Positions 1 through 10,441 are shown, counted from the stretch's first letter. The stretch is DNA of 64,000 nt from Marinibium conchae (GCF_015595035.1 NZ_JADNRN010000001.1:1240001-1304000), one strand, 5' to 3'. Notes: generated from the letters alone by a model not told the origin. Numbers and translations are program-made.

Positions 1-1
1 C

Positions 2-2797
2 GACTATATGGCCAATACCTTGGCAAACTATCCCGATATTGCGACTGATATTGTTGATCTGTTCAGATTGAAATTTTGCCCAACAAATACAGGTAGCGCA
101 AAATCGCAAGAGAAAAAGGTGCTTACTTTATCGGATAAAATTTTATCGAAGCTAGATAAGGTCTCTAATTTAGACGACGATAGAATTATTAGACGCTACT
201 TAGAATTACTCAATGCAACGCTGCGCACTAACTTCTACCAACCTGACAGTGACGGGAATGAGAAAGCTTATATTTCCTTCAAATTATTGCCAAGCGAAAT
301 TAGCGAAATGCCGCTACCTTTGCCTAAATTTGAAATATTTGTTTATTCACCTCGTATTGAGGGAGTGCATCTTCGCGGCGGTAAAGTGGCTCGTGGCGGT
401 TTACGTTGGTCAGATCGTCAGGAAGATTTTAGAACCGAAATCCTTGGCTTAGTAAAAGCTCAGCAGGTTAAAAACACAGTAATAGTGCCAGTGGGTGCGA
501 AAGGCGGCTTTGTGTGCAAAGCAATGCCAGAAAACGCCACGCGTGCGCAGATGCAAGAAGAAGGACAGGCTTGTTATAAAATTTTTATTCGAAGCTTATT
601 AGACATTACAGACAACATTGTTGAAGGCAATATTGTAGCTCCAAAAGATGTCGTACGTCTTGACGAGGACGATCCGTATTTAGTAGTCGCTGCTGATAAA
701 GGCACTGCTACATTTTCTGACATTGCAAACGGTATCTCTGAAGAGTTTAAGTTTTGGTTAGGTGATGCATTTGCCTCTGGCGGCAGTGTTGGTTACGACC
801 ATAAGAAAATGGGGATTACCGCAAGAGGAGCATGGGAATCGGTCAAAAGACACTTCCGAGAAATTGGTGTTAATTGTCAAACAACACCTTTTACTTGTGT
901 TGCGATCGGTGACATGGCTGGTGATGTTTTTGGAAATGGCATGCTGCTTTCCGAAAAAACTCAGATTGTATGCGCATTCAATCACCTTCATATCTTTTTC
1001 GATCCTAAGCCTGATGAGGTCGCGAGTTACAAAGAACGCAAACGCCTTTTTGAGGACCCTAGCCTCAGTTGGGATGACTATGACCGTAAAATAATATCCA
1101 AAGGCGGCGGTATTTTTAAGCGCTCAGAAAAAGCAATTACACTGTCTAGTGAGATGAAGAAATGGTTGGGTACGCGCCAAGCGACTATGACACCTAATGA
1201 GTTGATTCACAATGTACTGCAAATGCCAGTAGACCTGATTTGGAATGGCGGTATTGGTACCTATGTAAAAAGCAGTAAAGAAACGCATGCAGAAGTTGGG
1301 GATCGCGCTAACGATACAACGCGAGTTAACGGCAATCAGGTTCGTGCAAAGATTATAGGCGAGGGTGGCAATCTAGGTCTTACCCAACTCGGTAGGATTG
1401 AACTAGCAGCAAATGGCGGCTTGGTGAATACCGATTTTATTGACAACGTCGGCGGTGTTGATTGCTCGGATAACGAAGTAAATATAAAAATACTATTAAA
1501 TTCACTGGTGAATGCTGGCGATTTAACCGTGAAGCAACGTAATGCCTTACTTTATGACATGACTGATGATGTGTCAGATATCGTTATTCAGGATTGCTAT
1601 CGTCAAACGCAATCTATTTCAATTACAGCTTTGGCTGGTGTGAAACAATTGAAAGAACAACTTCGCTTTATTCATGGCTTAGAGCGCGAGGACTTATTAA
1701 ACCGAGAACTCGAATTCATTCCTTCAGATGACGAGATATCTGAAAGAGTTGTTACAGGTCAAGGGCTAACAAGGCCAGAACTATCTGTGCTCATCGCTTA
1801 TGGAAAAATGGTTTTGAAGGACCAGTTCAATATTCCCGAGATAACTAATAACCCATATTATAATCGTCTGCTTGTAGATGCATTTCCTCCAGTATTGAGA
1901 GAAAAATATCAGGCACAGATGCAAGAACATCCGCTGCGCAGTGAAATAATAGCCACTAAGTTAACCAATGAGATGGTGAACGACATGGGCTTAAATTTTG
2001 TTTATCGCTTGCAAGAAGAAACAGGTGCAACGATAGAGCAGGTTGCCGAAGCTTATACTGTAGTTAAAGGCGTATTTGGTATGGCTAGCCTGTGGAGCGA
2101 TGTAGAAAAACTCGACAACAAAATTGATGCAACACTGCAACTCGAAATGCTTGATTCAATGCGCAGAACCTTACGTCGTAATTCTCGCTGGTATATTCGC
2201 CACGGTGGTAAAGTGGCTAGTATCGAAGAGGCAATATCTCGCTACAAGCCAGCATTTAAGACGATTTCAGAAAATTTAAGTTCCTTCTTGGTGGCTGAAG
2301 AGTACGAAGACGTTCAAGCTGAAACAAAACGCTTAATTGAAGCTAAAGTACCAAAGAACATCGCTTACCGAGTCGCGAGTCTCAGCAATATGTTCTCAAG
2401 CATGGACTTGGCGCAAATCGCCGAACAAGAAAACAGGCCTGTCGACGTTGTTGCTCGTCTGTACTATCAATTGGGCTCTCGTTTCGAACTGCATTGGTTT
2501 TTGGACCAGATTAATCAGCAATCAGTTTCGAATCACTGGCAAGCGCTTGCAAGAGCCTCTTACCGAGAGGAACTTGATTGGCAGCAGCGCTCTTTGACCA
2601 CGGTATTGCTAAATATTGATGCTAACGAAAAAGATGCGGATAAAATTCTTAGTACGTGGTGTGAGGATAACAAAGAAGCCCTAGATCGTTGGTATCATAT
2701 GATGACAGAGTTCAAAACATCAGATAATCACGAGTTTGCTAAATTTTCTGTCGCTTTAAGAGAATTGATGCTGTTAAGCGTGAAGGCAAACCATTAG
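2..2797 (+). CDS. gdhB: NAD-specific glutamate dehydrogenase, large type (C-terminal part, cut by window edge)
   Basis: Catalyses NAD-dependent oxidative deamination of glutamate to 2-oxoglutarate. The frame is open to the left edge, so the start lies outside; about 930 residues are visible. Large GDHs of this family (GDH_L180 type) run to about 1600 residues, so roughly the N-terminal two fifths, including the ACT-like regulatory part, is missing. The catalytic dehydrogenase core is visible near residues 120-170 of the visible part: GGLRWSDR, then KNTVIVPVGAKGGF. The dinucleotide-binding half follows (GEGGNLGLTQ, IDNVGGVDCSD), then the long helical C-terminal domain typical of the family. 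A strong hairpin terminator sits 20 bases after the stop, separating it from pyrD. The family call is secure; the symbol is a convention. Confidence 0.93.
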   Translation, partial: DYMANTLANYPDIATDIVDLFRLKFCPTNTGSAKSQEKKVLTLSDKILSKLDKVSNLDDDRIIRRYLELLNATLRTNFYQPDSDGNEKAYISFKLLPSEISEMPLPLPKFEIFVYSPRIEGVHLRGGKVARGGLRWSDRQEDFRTEILGLVKAQQVKNTVIVPVGAKGGFVCKAMPENATRAQMQEEGQACYKIFIRSLLDITDNIVEGNIVAPKDVVRLDEDDPYLVVAADKGTATFSDIANGISEEFKFWLGDAFASGGSVGYDHKKMGITARGAWESVKRHFREIGVNCQTTPFTCVAIGDMAGDVFGNGMLLSEKTQIVCAFNHLHIFFDPKPDEVASYKERKRLFEDPSLSWDDYDRKIISKGGGIFKRSEKAITLSSEMKKWLGTRQATMTPNELIHNVLQMPVDLIWNGGIGTYVKSSKETHAEVGDRANDTTRVNGNQVRAKIIGEGGNLGLTQLGRIELAANGGLVNTDFIDNVGGVDCSDNEVNIKILLNSLVNAGDLTVKQRNALLYDMTDDVSDIVIQDCYRQTQSISITALAGVKQLKEQLRFIHGLEREDLLNRELEFIPSDDEISERVVTGQGLTRPELSVLIAYGKMVLKDQFNIPEITNNPYYNRLLVDAFPPVLREKYQAQMQEHPLRSEIIATKLTNEMVNDMGLNFVYRLQEETGATIEQVAEAYTVVKGVFGMASLWSDVEKLDNKIDATLQLEMLDSMRRTLRRNSRWYIRHGGKVASIEEAISRYKPAFKTISENLSSFLVAEEYEDVQAETKRLIEAKVPKNIAYRVASLSNMFSSMDLAQIAEQENRPVDVVARLYYQLGSRFELHWFLDQINQQSVSNHWQALARASYREELDWQQRSLTTVLLNIDANEKDADKILSTWCEDNKEALDRWYHMMTEFKTSDNHEFAKFSVALRELMLLSVKANH

Positions 2798-2816
2798 AAT
2801 ACACGTGTTTGCAAAC

Positions 2817-2840
2817 AGCCCTGCATTGCAGGGCTTTTTT
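2817..2840 (+). terminator. Rho-independent terminator of the glutamate dehydrogenase gene
   Basis: AGCCCTGCA and TGCAGGGCT form a near-perfect hairpin with a very short loop, followed by six T. It ends only 15 bases before the pyrD start codon, so pyrD needs its own promoter or read-through. Confidence 0.85.
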
Positions 2841-2854
2841 ATAGGGTGTGATCT

Positions 2855-3859
2855 GTGTATTCATTTGTTCAAAAAGCATTACTTAAACAAGACCCAGAGT
2901 GGAGTCATGATTTCACAATAGGTTTCTTGAAGCGCTCTCAGCGTAATCTGCTAAAGTCTTTGTATTCTCAAACGCTAGAAAATAAGCCTGTTGAGTGCTT
3001 AGGTATGACTTTCAAAAATCCGATAGGGCTAGCGGCGGGTCTCGACAAAAACGGTGAGTGTATCGATGCTTTTGGAGAAATGGGCTTTGGCTTTGTTGAA
3101 GTCGGCACAGTCACTCCCAAACCTCAAGACGGCAACCCAAAACCTAGATTATTTCGATTAAATGAACATCAAGCTATCATCAATAGAATGGGCTTTAATA
3201 ATAAGGGCGTTGATTATCTTGTTGAGCAGGTTAAAAAGTCTCGATTCAAAGGCATATTAGGAATTAATATAGGTAAAAACAAGAACACACCTGATGAAGA
3301 AGCCTTGTCTGATTATTTAATCTGCTTAGACAAAGTTTATCCTTTGGCCTCGTATATCACCGTAAATATATCGTCTCCCAATACGCCAGGCCTTCGAAAC
3401 CTTCAGTATGGAGAAGCACTCGACAATTTGCTTCGTGGGCTTAAAGAGCGCCAACTTTCCTTAGAGCTAGCTCATGCTAAGTATGTACCAATTCTAATTA
3501 AAATAGCCCCCGACCTCAGTAGCGACGAAGTTGTTTCAATTGCTGACTCATTATTAGCAGCTAAAATAGATGGTGTTATCGCAACGAATACAACGCTTGA
3601 TCGTGAACCGGTAAAAGGCCACAAACATGAAGCCGAAGCAGGGGGCCTAAGTGGCGCCGTGCTAACGCAAAAAAGCTTAGCGCTTACCAAAGAACTCGCC
3701 AACGCTTTACAAGGGCGCATTCCTATTATTGGCGTAGGCGGTATTTCAAATCTTGAAGATGCCAAAGCACGCCTAGATGCCGGGGCCAGCTTGCTACAGG
3801 TCTACTCTTCATTTATCTATCAAGGCCCAACTCTCATTAAGGAGTTAGTGAATGCCTGA
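2855..3859 (+). CDS. pyrD: Dihydroorotate dehydrogenase (quinone), class 2
   Basis: Oxidises dihydroorotate to orotate in pyrimidine synthesis and passes electrons to quinone at the inner membrane. The 334-residue protein has the class 2 length and N-terminal helix ([15 protein letters not shown]) that reaches the membrane. FMN and substrate motifs are visible: [11 protein letters not shown] near 60, GTVTPKPQ near 85, INRMGFNN near 108, [11 protein letters not shown] near 172 with the catalytic serine, and IGVGGI near 290. The start is GTG, chosen because it aligns with the usual PyrD N-terminus. The 3' end overlaps rlmL by 8 bases, so the two are translationally coupled. Confidence 0.96.
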   Translation: MYSFVQKALLKQDPEWSHDFTIGFLKRSQRNLLKSLYSQTLENKPVECLGMTFKNPIGLAAGLDKNGECIDAFGEMGFGFVEVGTVTPKPQDGNPKPRLFRLNEHQAIINRMGFNNKGVDYLVEQVKKSRFKGILGINIGKNKNTPDEEALSDYLICLDKVYPLASYITVNISSPNTPGLRNLQYGEALDNLLRGLKERQLSLELAHAKYVPILIKIAPDLSSDEVVSIADSLLAAKIDGVIATNTTLDREPVKGHKHEAEAGGLSGAVLTQKSLALTKELANALQGRIPIIGVGGISNLEDAKARLDAGASLLQVYSSFIYQGPTLIKELVNA

Positions 3860-6017
3860 AATTATCGTCACAACGTCGAAAGGTCTCGATGAAATACTAA
3901 AGCAAGAGGTCAGCGATATCTTGCGTACTTCGTGTAAAGACAAGACGGTCGACTTTCCGACCCTTCAGTTAAAACCCGGCCAGGTGTCTTTTGAAGGGAG
4001 TCTCGAGCAAGCCTATCAACTTTGTCTTTATTCCAGACTTGCAAACAGAGTCTTATGGGTTGTTGGCCACGGTAAGGTCAACAGTGCCGATGAACTTTAC
4101 GATGTGGTCAAAGGGGTTGACTGGCCGAGTCAATTTGAGTCTTACGTACCCTTTATGATTCAGTTTAATGGTACCAATAATGCGATAAATAACAGCCAAT
4201 TTGGTGCGCTTAAAGCTAAAGATGCCATCGTAGATCAATTTCAAGAACAAGGCCATGAGAGGCCGTCAATCGACAAACTCAACCCGGGCATCGTTATTCA
4301 AGCAAGATTGCGCCGTGACAACTTACATCTTTGTATCGACTTGAGTGGTGGCAGTTTACATAAGCGTGGATATAGATCTGATACGGGTGAAGCTCCACTT
4401 AAGGAACATGTTGCTGCGGGAATCATTATGCGTTCTGGATGGCTTAGTTCGGGGCGAAAACCCCTACTAGATCCTATGTGTGGGTCGGGAACAATAGCGA
4501 TCGAAGCCGCAATGATGGCAGCAAACATTGCACCGAATCTACACAAAGAAGAGTGGGGATTTCAGCATTGGTTGGGGCATGACGGCAGTATTTTTAGAAA
4601 GGTGCACGATGCTGCTGTACTAAATCAAAGAGAGCCTGCTGTATCAATATTTGCCTATGATCTGAGCACAAAGCTTATTGATTTAGCTAGAGAAAATGCA
4701 AAGAATGCCGGTGTCGAGCAATACATTATCTTCAAACAGTGCGATGTTTTAGATGCCACTGTAGAGGCGAAAGAATTAGAGGTCTTGAATGCGAGTAATA
4801 ACGGCGACGAAACCTTAGGTTATATTATTTCTAATCCGCCCTATGGAGAAAGACTCAGTGAATATACCGCCTTACTTCCACTTTTTGACAAACTAGGTGC
4901 TAGGGTTAAAGAGCATTTCCCAAATTGGCAACTGTCATTGTTAAGCTCGAACCAAGACTTATTGAAAGCGTTGAAGCTACGTTATAGCAAGAGCTATAAA
5001 ATTATGAACGGTAAGCTAGAATGTGTGTTTGTGAATTATCAGTTGAGTGGTCAAAATCTAGCTGTATTTGCAGCTCAGGAAACTGATAACCATGAATTTG
5101 CGAATCGACTAAAGAAAAACATCAAACGAATGAAGTCGTGGATTAACAAAGCCAATACTAACGCTTATCGAATCTACGATGCGGATTTACCCCACTATAA
5201 TGTCGCTATCGATATATATAATGATTGGGTCATTGTTCAGGAGTATGCCGCCCCAAAAGATGTGCCTGAGGAAAAAGCGAGACAACGCTTGCAAGAGGTG
5301 CTTATTCATGTGCCAAAAGTACTAGGCATCAGCCCTAACAATATGGCAGTGAAAACACGGCGGCAGAACAAAGGCAAGGAGCAGTATCAAAGAGTCGCAA
5401 CAAAAGGCAAGCGGCTGGTTGTGCACGAGCACGGTGCTCAGTTCTACATCAATCCAACTGACTATCTCGATGTTGGCTTATTCCTAGATCATCGTGATAC
5501 GCGCCTAAGGTTTAAACAAGCTTGCCAAGGCAAAGATGTGCTAAATCTGTTTGCCTATACAGGGAGCGTTTCGGTGCATGCCGCTCAAGCACAGGCTAAA
5601 TCAGTCACAACGGTAGATATGTCGAATACTTATCTCGGGTGGGCTAAAGAAAATTTTGAGTTAAACCGGCTTCAAGGATCTTTTCAATTTATTCAAGCCG
5701 ACTGTACCAAGTGGCTTGCAGACCATAACGCCAAGTATGACTTAATTTTTATTGACCCTCCTTCATTCTCAAATTCAAAAAGAATGGAAGATACGTGGGA
5801 TGTTCAGCGCGATCATATTAAGTTACTTGGTGATGCTAAAAAGTGCCTAAATGTTGGCGGCACTATTTTCTTCAGCAATAACCTGAGAGGCTTTAAGCTA
5901 GATTTATCAAGTATCGAGAAAATGGGCTTCAAAGTATGTGACATAAGCAAAGACAGTATCCCTGAAGACTTCAAGAGAAATCAGCGTATTCATCAATTAT
6001 GGTTACTCACACTATGA
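3852..6017 (+). CDS. rlmL: Bifunctional 23S rRNA methyltransferase RlmL/RlmK (m2G2445 and m7G2069)
   Basis: Modifies two guanines of 23S rRNA during large-subunit assembly. At 721 residues it matches the fused gammaproteobacterial enzyme (about 700). It starts with a THUMP RNA-binding region (about 1-160), then the first Rossmann methyltransferase with [13 protein letters not shown] near 207 and the N6/N2-type catalytic NPPYGERL near 329. The second methyltransferase has [20 protein letters not shown] near 565 and [12 protein letters not shown] near 635. It overlaps pyrD upstream and the glutaredoxin-like gene downstream, forming a tight cluster. Confidence 0.95.
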   Translation: MPEIIVTTSKGLDEILKQEVSDILRTSCKDKTVDFPTLQLKPGQVSFEGSLEQAYQLCLYSRLANRVLWVVGHGKVNSADELYDVVKGVDWPSQFESYVPFMIQFNGTNNAINNSQFGALKAKDAIVDQFQEQGHERPSIDKLNPGIVIQARLRRDNLHLCIDLSGGSLHKRGYRSDTGEAPLKEHVAAGIIMRSGWLSSGRKPLLDPMCGSGTIAIEAAMMAANIAPNLHKEEWGFQHWLGHDGSIFRKVHDAAVLNQREPAVSIFAYDLSTKLIDLARENAKNAGVEQYIIFKQCDVLDATVEAKELEVLNASNNGDETLGYIISNPPYGERLSEYTALLPLFDKLGARVKEHFPNWQLSLLSSNQDLLKALKLRYSKSYKIMNGKLECVFVNYQLSGQNLAVFAAQETDNHEFANRLKKNIKRMKSWINKANTNAYRIYDADLPHYNVAIDIYNDWVIVQEYAAPKDVPEEKARQRLQEVLIHVPKVLGISPNNMAVKTRRQNKGKEQYQRVATKGKRLVVHEHGAQFYINPTDYLDVGLFLDHRDTRLRFKQACQGKDVLNLFAYTGSVSVHAAQAQAKSVTTVDMSNTYLGWAKENFELNRLQGSFQFIQADCTKWLADHNAKYDLIFIDPPSFSNSKRMEDTWDVQRDHIKLLGDAKKCLNVGGTIFFSNNLRGFKLDLSSIEKMGFKVCDISKDSIPEDFKRNQRIHQLWLLTL

Positions 6018-6250
6018 TCTTGACGCTTTATACGGGCCCACAGTGTTCACTTTGTGATTTAGCTGAAGAGCTTATAAACGAACTCAATAAGTCAGGTGCT
6101 TCTTTGCAATTAGTTAAGGTTAATGTTCGACAGTCCGCGGAACTATATCATCTTTACGGCGCAAGAATTCCTGTGCTTAAGCGCAAAGATAACGACCGTG
6201 AGTTAGGCTGGCCCTTTGGCCTGTCTGAACTTAGCGATTTTATACAATAG
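6014..6250 (+). CDS. Glutaredoxin-like (DUF836) thiol protein
   Basis: Small thioredoxin-fold protein of 78 residues with a CxxC redox motif close to the N-terminus (GPQCSLCDLAEEL) and the cis-proline segment RIPVLKR near 54. Proteins of this family (DUF836, YruB/glutaredoxin-like) are presumed cytosolic thiol oxidoreductases; the substrate is unknown. I chose the ATG that overlaps the rlmL stop as ATGA. An in-frame ATG five codons upstream (5999) is possible but lies deeper in rlmL. It sits between rlmL and uup, a common arrangement in Vibrio and Alteromonadales relatives. Confidence 0.8.
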   Translation: MILTLYTGPQCSLCDLAEELINELNKSGASLQLVKVNVRQSAELYHLYGARIPVLKRKDNDRELGWPFGLSELSDFIQ

Positions 6251-6259
6251 GGTAGTCAG

Positions 6260-8206
6260 TTGAACTTAATGCAATTAAAAAATGCGTCCATACTTTTTGG
6301 ACAACCTCCGTTAATAGACAAGGCCGAGCTTAATGTTCAACGTGGTGAGCGTGTTTGTGTTGTCGGACGCAATGGCAGTGGTAAGTCTACCTTATTAAAA
6401 GTGTTAGCGGGTGAAGTTAAACTTGATGAAGGACAAAGGGTCGTGCCTTCCAATGTTGTTATTTCCCGCTTGGCACAAGATCCGCCGCAAGATGTGAGTG
6501 GTGACATATTCGATTATGTCGCCGAAGGTCTTGAGGACCTTGCTCAAGTGCTCAAAGACTATCACCACATTACTAATGTGATTGCCGACGATCCAAGCGA
6601 CAAAAACTTAAATCTGATGCAAAGCCTTCAGGAGCAACTCGACTCAAGAAATGCCTGGCAGTTTGAACAACGTATTAATAATGTGCTTACCCAGTTAAAC
6701 CTCCCTGCGGAAAAAACCTTATCAGAGCTATCGGGTGGTTGGCGCCGCAAGGCTGCACTTGCCAGAGCGATTGTGTGTCAACCGGATATCCTACTTTTGG
6801 ATGAGCCAACTAACCATCTCGATATTGAAATGGTATTGTGGTTGGAAAAGGCCTTACTTAATTATGAAGGGGCGATTGTATTTATCAGTCATGATAGAGC
6901 CTTTATAAGAAAGCTGGCAACTCGTATTATTGATATCGATCGCGGGCAGGTAGTGAGTTACCCGGGTAATTATGATACTTATCTTAAGCAAAAGGCCCAT
7001 GACCTTGACGTGGAGGAAAGCCACAATCGCGAGTTTGACAAAAAATTAGCAAAAGAAGAGATCTGGATTCGCCAAGGCATTAAAGCGAGGCGAACTCGTA
7101 ATGAAGGACGTGTCAGAGCCCTTAAAAAATTGAGAGATGAATATAAGTCACGACGCAACGTTACCGGCAATGCCGTTATTCAACGAAATGCCGGCGGGCA
7201 ATCAGGTAAAAGAGTATTTGAAACAGAAAATTTATCCTACTCGATATCAGGGAAAAATATCCTCAGTGATTTAAATCTATTGATAACTCGCGGCGAAAAA
7301 CTCGCGCTTATAGGTCCTAACGGTTGTGGTAAAAGTACCTTGATTAAGTTGCTCTTGGGTGAGCTCGAGCAGCAAGAGGGGGAGCTATTTCGAGGGACTA
7401 ATCTTGAGCTTGCGTATTTCGATCAACATCGCTCAAGCTTAGAACTTGATAAACCGGTGATTGATGTTATCGCTGATGGCAAGCGAGAGGTATCGTTTAA
7501 TGGTGGTACGCGTCATGTTATCGGCTATTTGCAAGACTACTTGTTTGCGCCCGATAGAGTCAATGCGCCGGTATCTACCTTATCGGGTGGTGAAAAAAAC
7601 CGATTAATGCTCGCCAAATTAATGCTTAAGCCAAGCAATTTGTTAGTTTTAGATGAACCAACCAACGATCTTGATGTCGAAACACTCGAACTGCTAGAGT
7701 CACTATTAGTTGAGTATCAAGGAACTGTTTTATTGGTTAGTCACGATCGAGAGTTCGTAGACAATGTTGTGACTTCAAGTATCGTATTTGAAGGTAATGG
7801 CAGAATCGCACAGTTTGTGGGTGGTTATTCTGATATGAAGGCTTGGTACGACGCCAAAGACGCTGAAGCCAAAGCAATTGACCAGCATCGTAGGGCGAAT
7901 GAAGATAAGCCAAAAACAGAGCCTGCACAAAAGACGGATAAGAGCATGCCAAGCTCTTCTGTTAAGAGTGTGAACAAGCTATCATATAAAGATAAGAAAG
8001 AACTAGAAGCATTACCAAAACAAATTGAAAGCATGGAAGAAGAACTTGAGTTAATTCAAAAAAAAGTGAATGCCCCTGACTTTTTCCAAAGCGACCAAGA
8101 TAGCGTACAAAAAACACTACAATCACTTGCAGATTTAGAAGAAAATCTCTCGGCGGCGTATTTGCGTTGGGATGAATTAGAAAGTTTACAAAATAACGAG
8201 CAGTAA
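6260..8206 (+). CDS. uup: ABC-F family ATPase Uup
   Basis: Soluble twin-ATPase of the ABC-F family. Uup proteins bind branched DNA and ribosomes and affect precise excision and translation. The protein is 648 residues, close to E. coli Uup (635). Two nucleotide-binding domains are present: Walker A GRNGSGKST near 36 and GPNGCGKST near 353, signatures LSGGWRRKA and LSGGEKNRL, Walker B LLLDEPTNHLD and LVLDEPTNDLD. A charged linker and a C-terminal coiled coil (about 560-648) follow, as in Uup. The start is TTG: it aligns with other Uup N-termini and has AGGG about 8 bases upstream, whereas the ATG three codons later lacks a ribosome binding site. Confidence 0.93.
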   Translation: MNLMQLKNASILFGQPPLIDKAELNVQRGERVCVVGRNGSGKSTLLKVLAGEVKLDEGQRVVPSNVVISRLAQDPPQDVSGDIFDYVAEGLEDLAQVLKDYHHITNVIADDPSDKNLNLMQSLQEQLDSRNAWQFEQRINNVLTQLNLPAEKTLSELSGGWRRKAALARAIVCQPDILLLDEPTNHLDIEMVLWLEKALLNYEGAIVFISHDRAFIRKLATRIIDIDRGQVVSYPGNYDTYLKQKAHDLDVEESHNREFDKKLAKEEIWIRQGIKARRTRNEGRVRALKKLRDEYKSRRNVTGNAVIQRNAGGQSGKRVFETENLSYSISGKNILSDLNLLITRGEKLALIGPNGCGKSTLIKLLLGELEQQEGELFRGTNLELAYFDQHRSSLELDKPVIDVIADGKREVSFNGGTRHVIGYLQDYLFAPDRVNAPVSTLSGGEKNRLMLAKLMLKPSNLLVLDEPTNDLDVETLELLESLLVEYQGTVLLVSHDREFVDNVVTSSIVFEGNGRIAQFVGGYSDMKAWYDAKDAEAKAIDQHRRANEDKPKTEPAQKTDKSMPSSSVKSVNKLSYKDKKELEALPKQIESMEEELELIQKKVNAPDFFQSDQDSVQKTLQSLADLEENLSAAYLRWDELESLQNNEQ

Positions 8207-8217
8207 CAGGAAAATTA

Positions 8218-9903
8218 ATGAAATTAACACCTTTGGCGGCAGCCGTAATTTTAACGACCGCATCGCTACCAGTATTTGCAGCATCCTACACGGTTACTGA
8301 AATTCCCGTTCAAGACAAAAGCCAAAATCACTTTGCTGTGTCGATTGATAATTCCGGTTTGGCTTTAGTCACCTTGCAAAACCAATACAATCCTCCCATT
8401 GATTATCGTTTAATCGATGTAGACAATAGTTTTTTCTCCGCTGCGTTAAGCGATCCCGACGCTGTTCGTAATCAAGACCCTAACCTCGAAGATTACTCAT
8501 TTTTAGTTAATTACGTAAGAACTGGCTCTAGTAATTTCAGCGTTTTAACGCAGCAATTGGCCGAGTTTTTAGCTTATTCCTACGACGGAAATGAAGCAAA
8601 CTATGTTTTTGCATTTGATGAAGAAACTAGCGATTTGGATGGTTTCAGTTTCTCTATGGAAACAACGGTCAGAGACTCGGTTGCTGGTACTCATATTGTT
8701 GGCAATACCGAAGGACCATCTCAAATCGTAGAGTACGTAAACGACAATGGTGATGAAATACAGTTTGTAATAAGTGAGTTTGATAGGCGTGCATTTGTTC
8801 AAGTAGGCGATCAAGTAACACCATTAATGCCAGTAGACGATACTCTCGGCGGTGTAAGTACTATAAATAGCATAAACGAGAACTTTGAAGTCGCTGGTAG
8901 CAGCTCAGTGTCGGCTACTAGCGCGTTAACCACAGCGCTTGAGAATTGTGAAGATGAAGAGATTCGTGGCGATCAACCAGTAGAAGCCTGTCGACAGCGC
9001 ATTCTCACTATAGCAAGTGGCACTAGTACAGCTAGGCGCAGTGGATTGTGGGTTGAACGGGCAACAATATGGACTCTCGACGTTGAGGGTAACGTCGTTG
9101 ATACAAATTCCTACGATACCCTAATCACGGACGAAGAGGATCCCTTCAATGCGGGTACCAGTCAGGCAATAGATATAAATGCCAATGGTGTTGGTGTAGG
9201 TGTTTCTAGTATTAAATTTGGCGACAGCGAATTCTTAACAACGACTGCTGTGTCATTCAACAACGGTGAAATCACTCGGCTAATCGAAGATGATGATCTG
9301 TTACCAAACTCAGCCTTGAACATCAACGATAATGGTTACATTGCGGGTGTTCGCAGTGAAAGAATTAATAATATTGCACGTAGTCGTTTGTTTGTTCTTG
9401 ACTCTACAAATAATGACATCACTTTTGTTGATGGCTTTTTCAGCAGCTCAAGCACTATACCTCGTGCAATGAATAATCAAAATATTATTGTTGGCGTAGG
9501 TGACTCGACAGTTTTGACATCAAGTAATGAGAGACCAACGGCGGGCTTCATTTATGATATCGAGGCCGATTCTTTCAGTAATCTAAATAATCTAGTTGCT
9601 TGTGATTCCGAATATAATATTATCGAAGCGAATGATATTAATGATGAGGGGGTGATACTTGCTTCAGCAGTTGTGCAACGTCCAGCAAGAAATATTCTTG
9701 GTGAACTTGTGCAGGATGATGATGGCAATGAGGTCCTAGTGGATACAGTGATTGCCGTTCAACTTAACCCGACAGGGCAGGAGCCTGATACATGCACTGA
9801 TGATGAGTTAGGCGTGCTTGAGCGCCAAGGTGCTAGCACCGGTTTTTATCTAGTCGGGACGGTTTTCGTTATGGCACTGTTTAGACGCTTCAGAAAAAAA
9901 TAA
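8218..9903 (+). CDS. DUF3466 family secreted protein with C-terminal membrane/sorting tail
   Basis: Unknown function; DUF3466 proteins sit in this uup-rmf neighbourhood in Shewanella, Vibrio and relatives. The 561-residue protein has a clear signal peptide (MKLTPLAAAVILTTASLPVFA, cleavage near 22) and an acidic body rich in Asn, Asp and Ser. Repeated INDNG/INANGVGVG-type segments look like the beta-propeller-like units seen in extracellular repeat families. It ends in a Gly-rich spacer, a hydrophobic stretch and a basic end (RRFRKK). That tail resembles C-terminal sorting signals such as GlyGly-CTERM, although the glycine motif here is weak. It follows uup by 11 bases and ends in its own terminator. 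Confidence 0.82.
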   Translation: MKLTPLAAAVILTTASLPVFAASYTVTEIPVQDKSQNHFAVSIDNSGLALVTLQNQYNPPIDYRLIDVDNSFFSAALSDPDAVRNQDPNLEDYSFLVNYVRTGSSNFSVLTQQLAEFLAYSYDGNEANYVFAFDEETSDLDGFSFSMETTVRDSVAGTHIVGNTEGPSQIVEYVNDNGDEIQFVISEFDRRAFVQVGDQVTPLMPVDDTLGGVSTINSINENFEVAGSSSVSATSALTTALENCEDEEIRGDQPVEACRQRILTIASGTSTARRSGLWVERATIWTLDVEGNVVDTNSYDTLITDEEDPFNAGTSQAIDINANGVGVGVSSIKFGDSEFLTTTAVSFNNGEITRLIEDDDLLPNSALNINDNGYIAGVRSERINNIARSRLFVLDSTNNDITFVDGFFSSSSTIPRAMNNQNIIVGVGDSTVLTSSNERPTAGFIYDIEADSFSNLNNLVACDSEYNIIEANDINDEGVILASAVVQRPARNILGELVQDDDGNEVLVDTVIAVQLNPTGQEPDTCTDDELGVLERQGASTGFYLVGTVFVMALFRRFRKK

Positions 9904-9930
9904 TACAGTGTTTTTTTGCATGTTGTTATC

Positions 9931-9961
9931 AAAGCCTCTTGTATAGAGGCTTTCGTTTTTT
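9931..9961 (+). terminator. Terminator after the DUF3466 gene
   Basis: AAAGCCTCT and AGAGGCTTT form a perfect 9-bp stem around a 5-base loop, followed by a T-rich tail (CGTTTTTT). Confidence 0.85.
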
Positions 9962-10217
9962 AAGAACTCAATTATATAAAAGTCTTGTTTTTTATTCACA
10001 TTTAAACCAATGAAACATTTCATTGTTTTTCATACTGTTAAATCAAATCTTATTTGGCGTCAAAATAAAATCATTGAAACTTTTTAGTGCAAGCGCTATC
10101 TATATACATGAGCTTGCTAAACTTGTTACCAATAAAATGTGTTTAAGTTATAGAACGCATCAAATTTAAAAAACGAGTTTTCATAGGTTCAATTCTTTAA
10201 CCAAAAGAGGTTTATCA
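9962..10217 (+). promoter_or_regulatory. AT-rich leader/promoter region of rmf with a perfect inverted repeat
   Basis: No gene is visible in these 256 bases. They contain the perfect inverted repeat CAATGAAA-CA-TTTCATTG at 10008-10025, a shape suited to a protein operator rather than a terminator because no T-run follows. The region must carry the rmf promoter. The rmf ribosome binding site, AAAAGAGG, is at 10203-10210, 7 bases before the ATG. Confidence 0.4.
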
Positions 10218-10394
10218 ATGAAAAGACAAAAAAGAGACAAACTAACACGTGCCCACTCAAAAGGTTATCAAGCAGGTATCTCAGGTCGTTCAAAAGAAAA
10301 CTGTCCGTTCCAAGCAACGGAGGCCAGATCAGAATGGTTAGGAGGTTGGAGAGAAGCTCTAACTGATCGGCAAGCAGGGCTAGTCGCCCGATAA
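10218..10394 (+). CDS. rmf: Ribosome modulation factor
   Basis: Small basic protein of 58 residues that binds 70S ribosomes in stationary phase and drives their dimerisation into inactive 100S particles. The start MKRQKRDKL, the middle GYQAGISGRSKE and the WLGGWREA segment near 40-48 are hallmarks of Rmf. An AGAGG ribosome binding site lies 7 bases before the ATG. Its place just before convergent fabA is the same as in E. coli. In E. coli the gene is induced by ppGpp and slow growth; here only the long AT-rich leader can be seen. Confidence 0.95.
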   Translation: MKRQKRDKLTRAHSKGYQAGISGRSKENCPFQATEARSEWLGGWREALTDRQAGLVAR

Positions 10395-10411
10395 TTACTT
10401 AATTCAGGATC

Positions 10412-10441
10412 AAAAAGCCCAATGAAATCATTGGGCTTTTT
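10412..10441. terminator. Bidirectional terminator between rmf and fabA
   Basis: AAAAAGCCCAATGA and TCATTGGGCTTTTT form a 14-bp perfect stem with a two-base centre. Runs of A on the left and T on the right let it serve both rmf (+) and fabA (-), which converge here. Confidence 0.85.
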
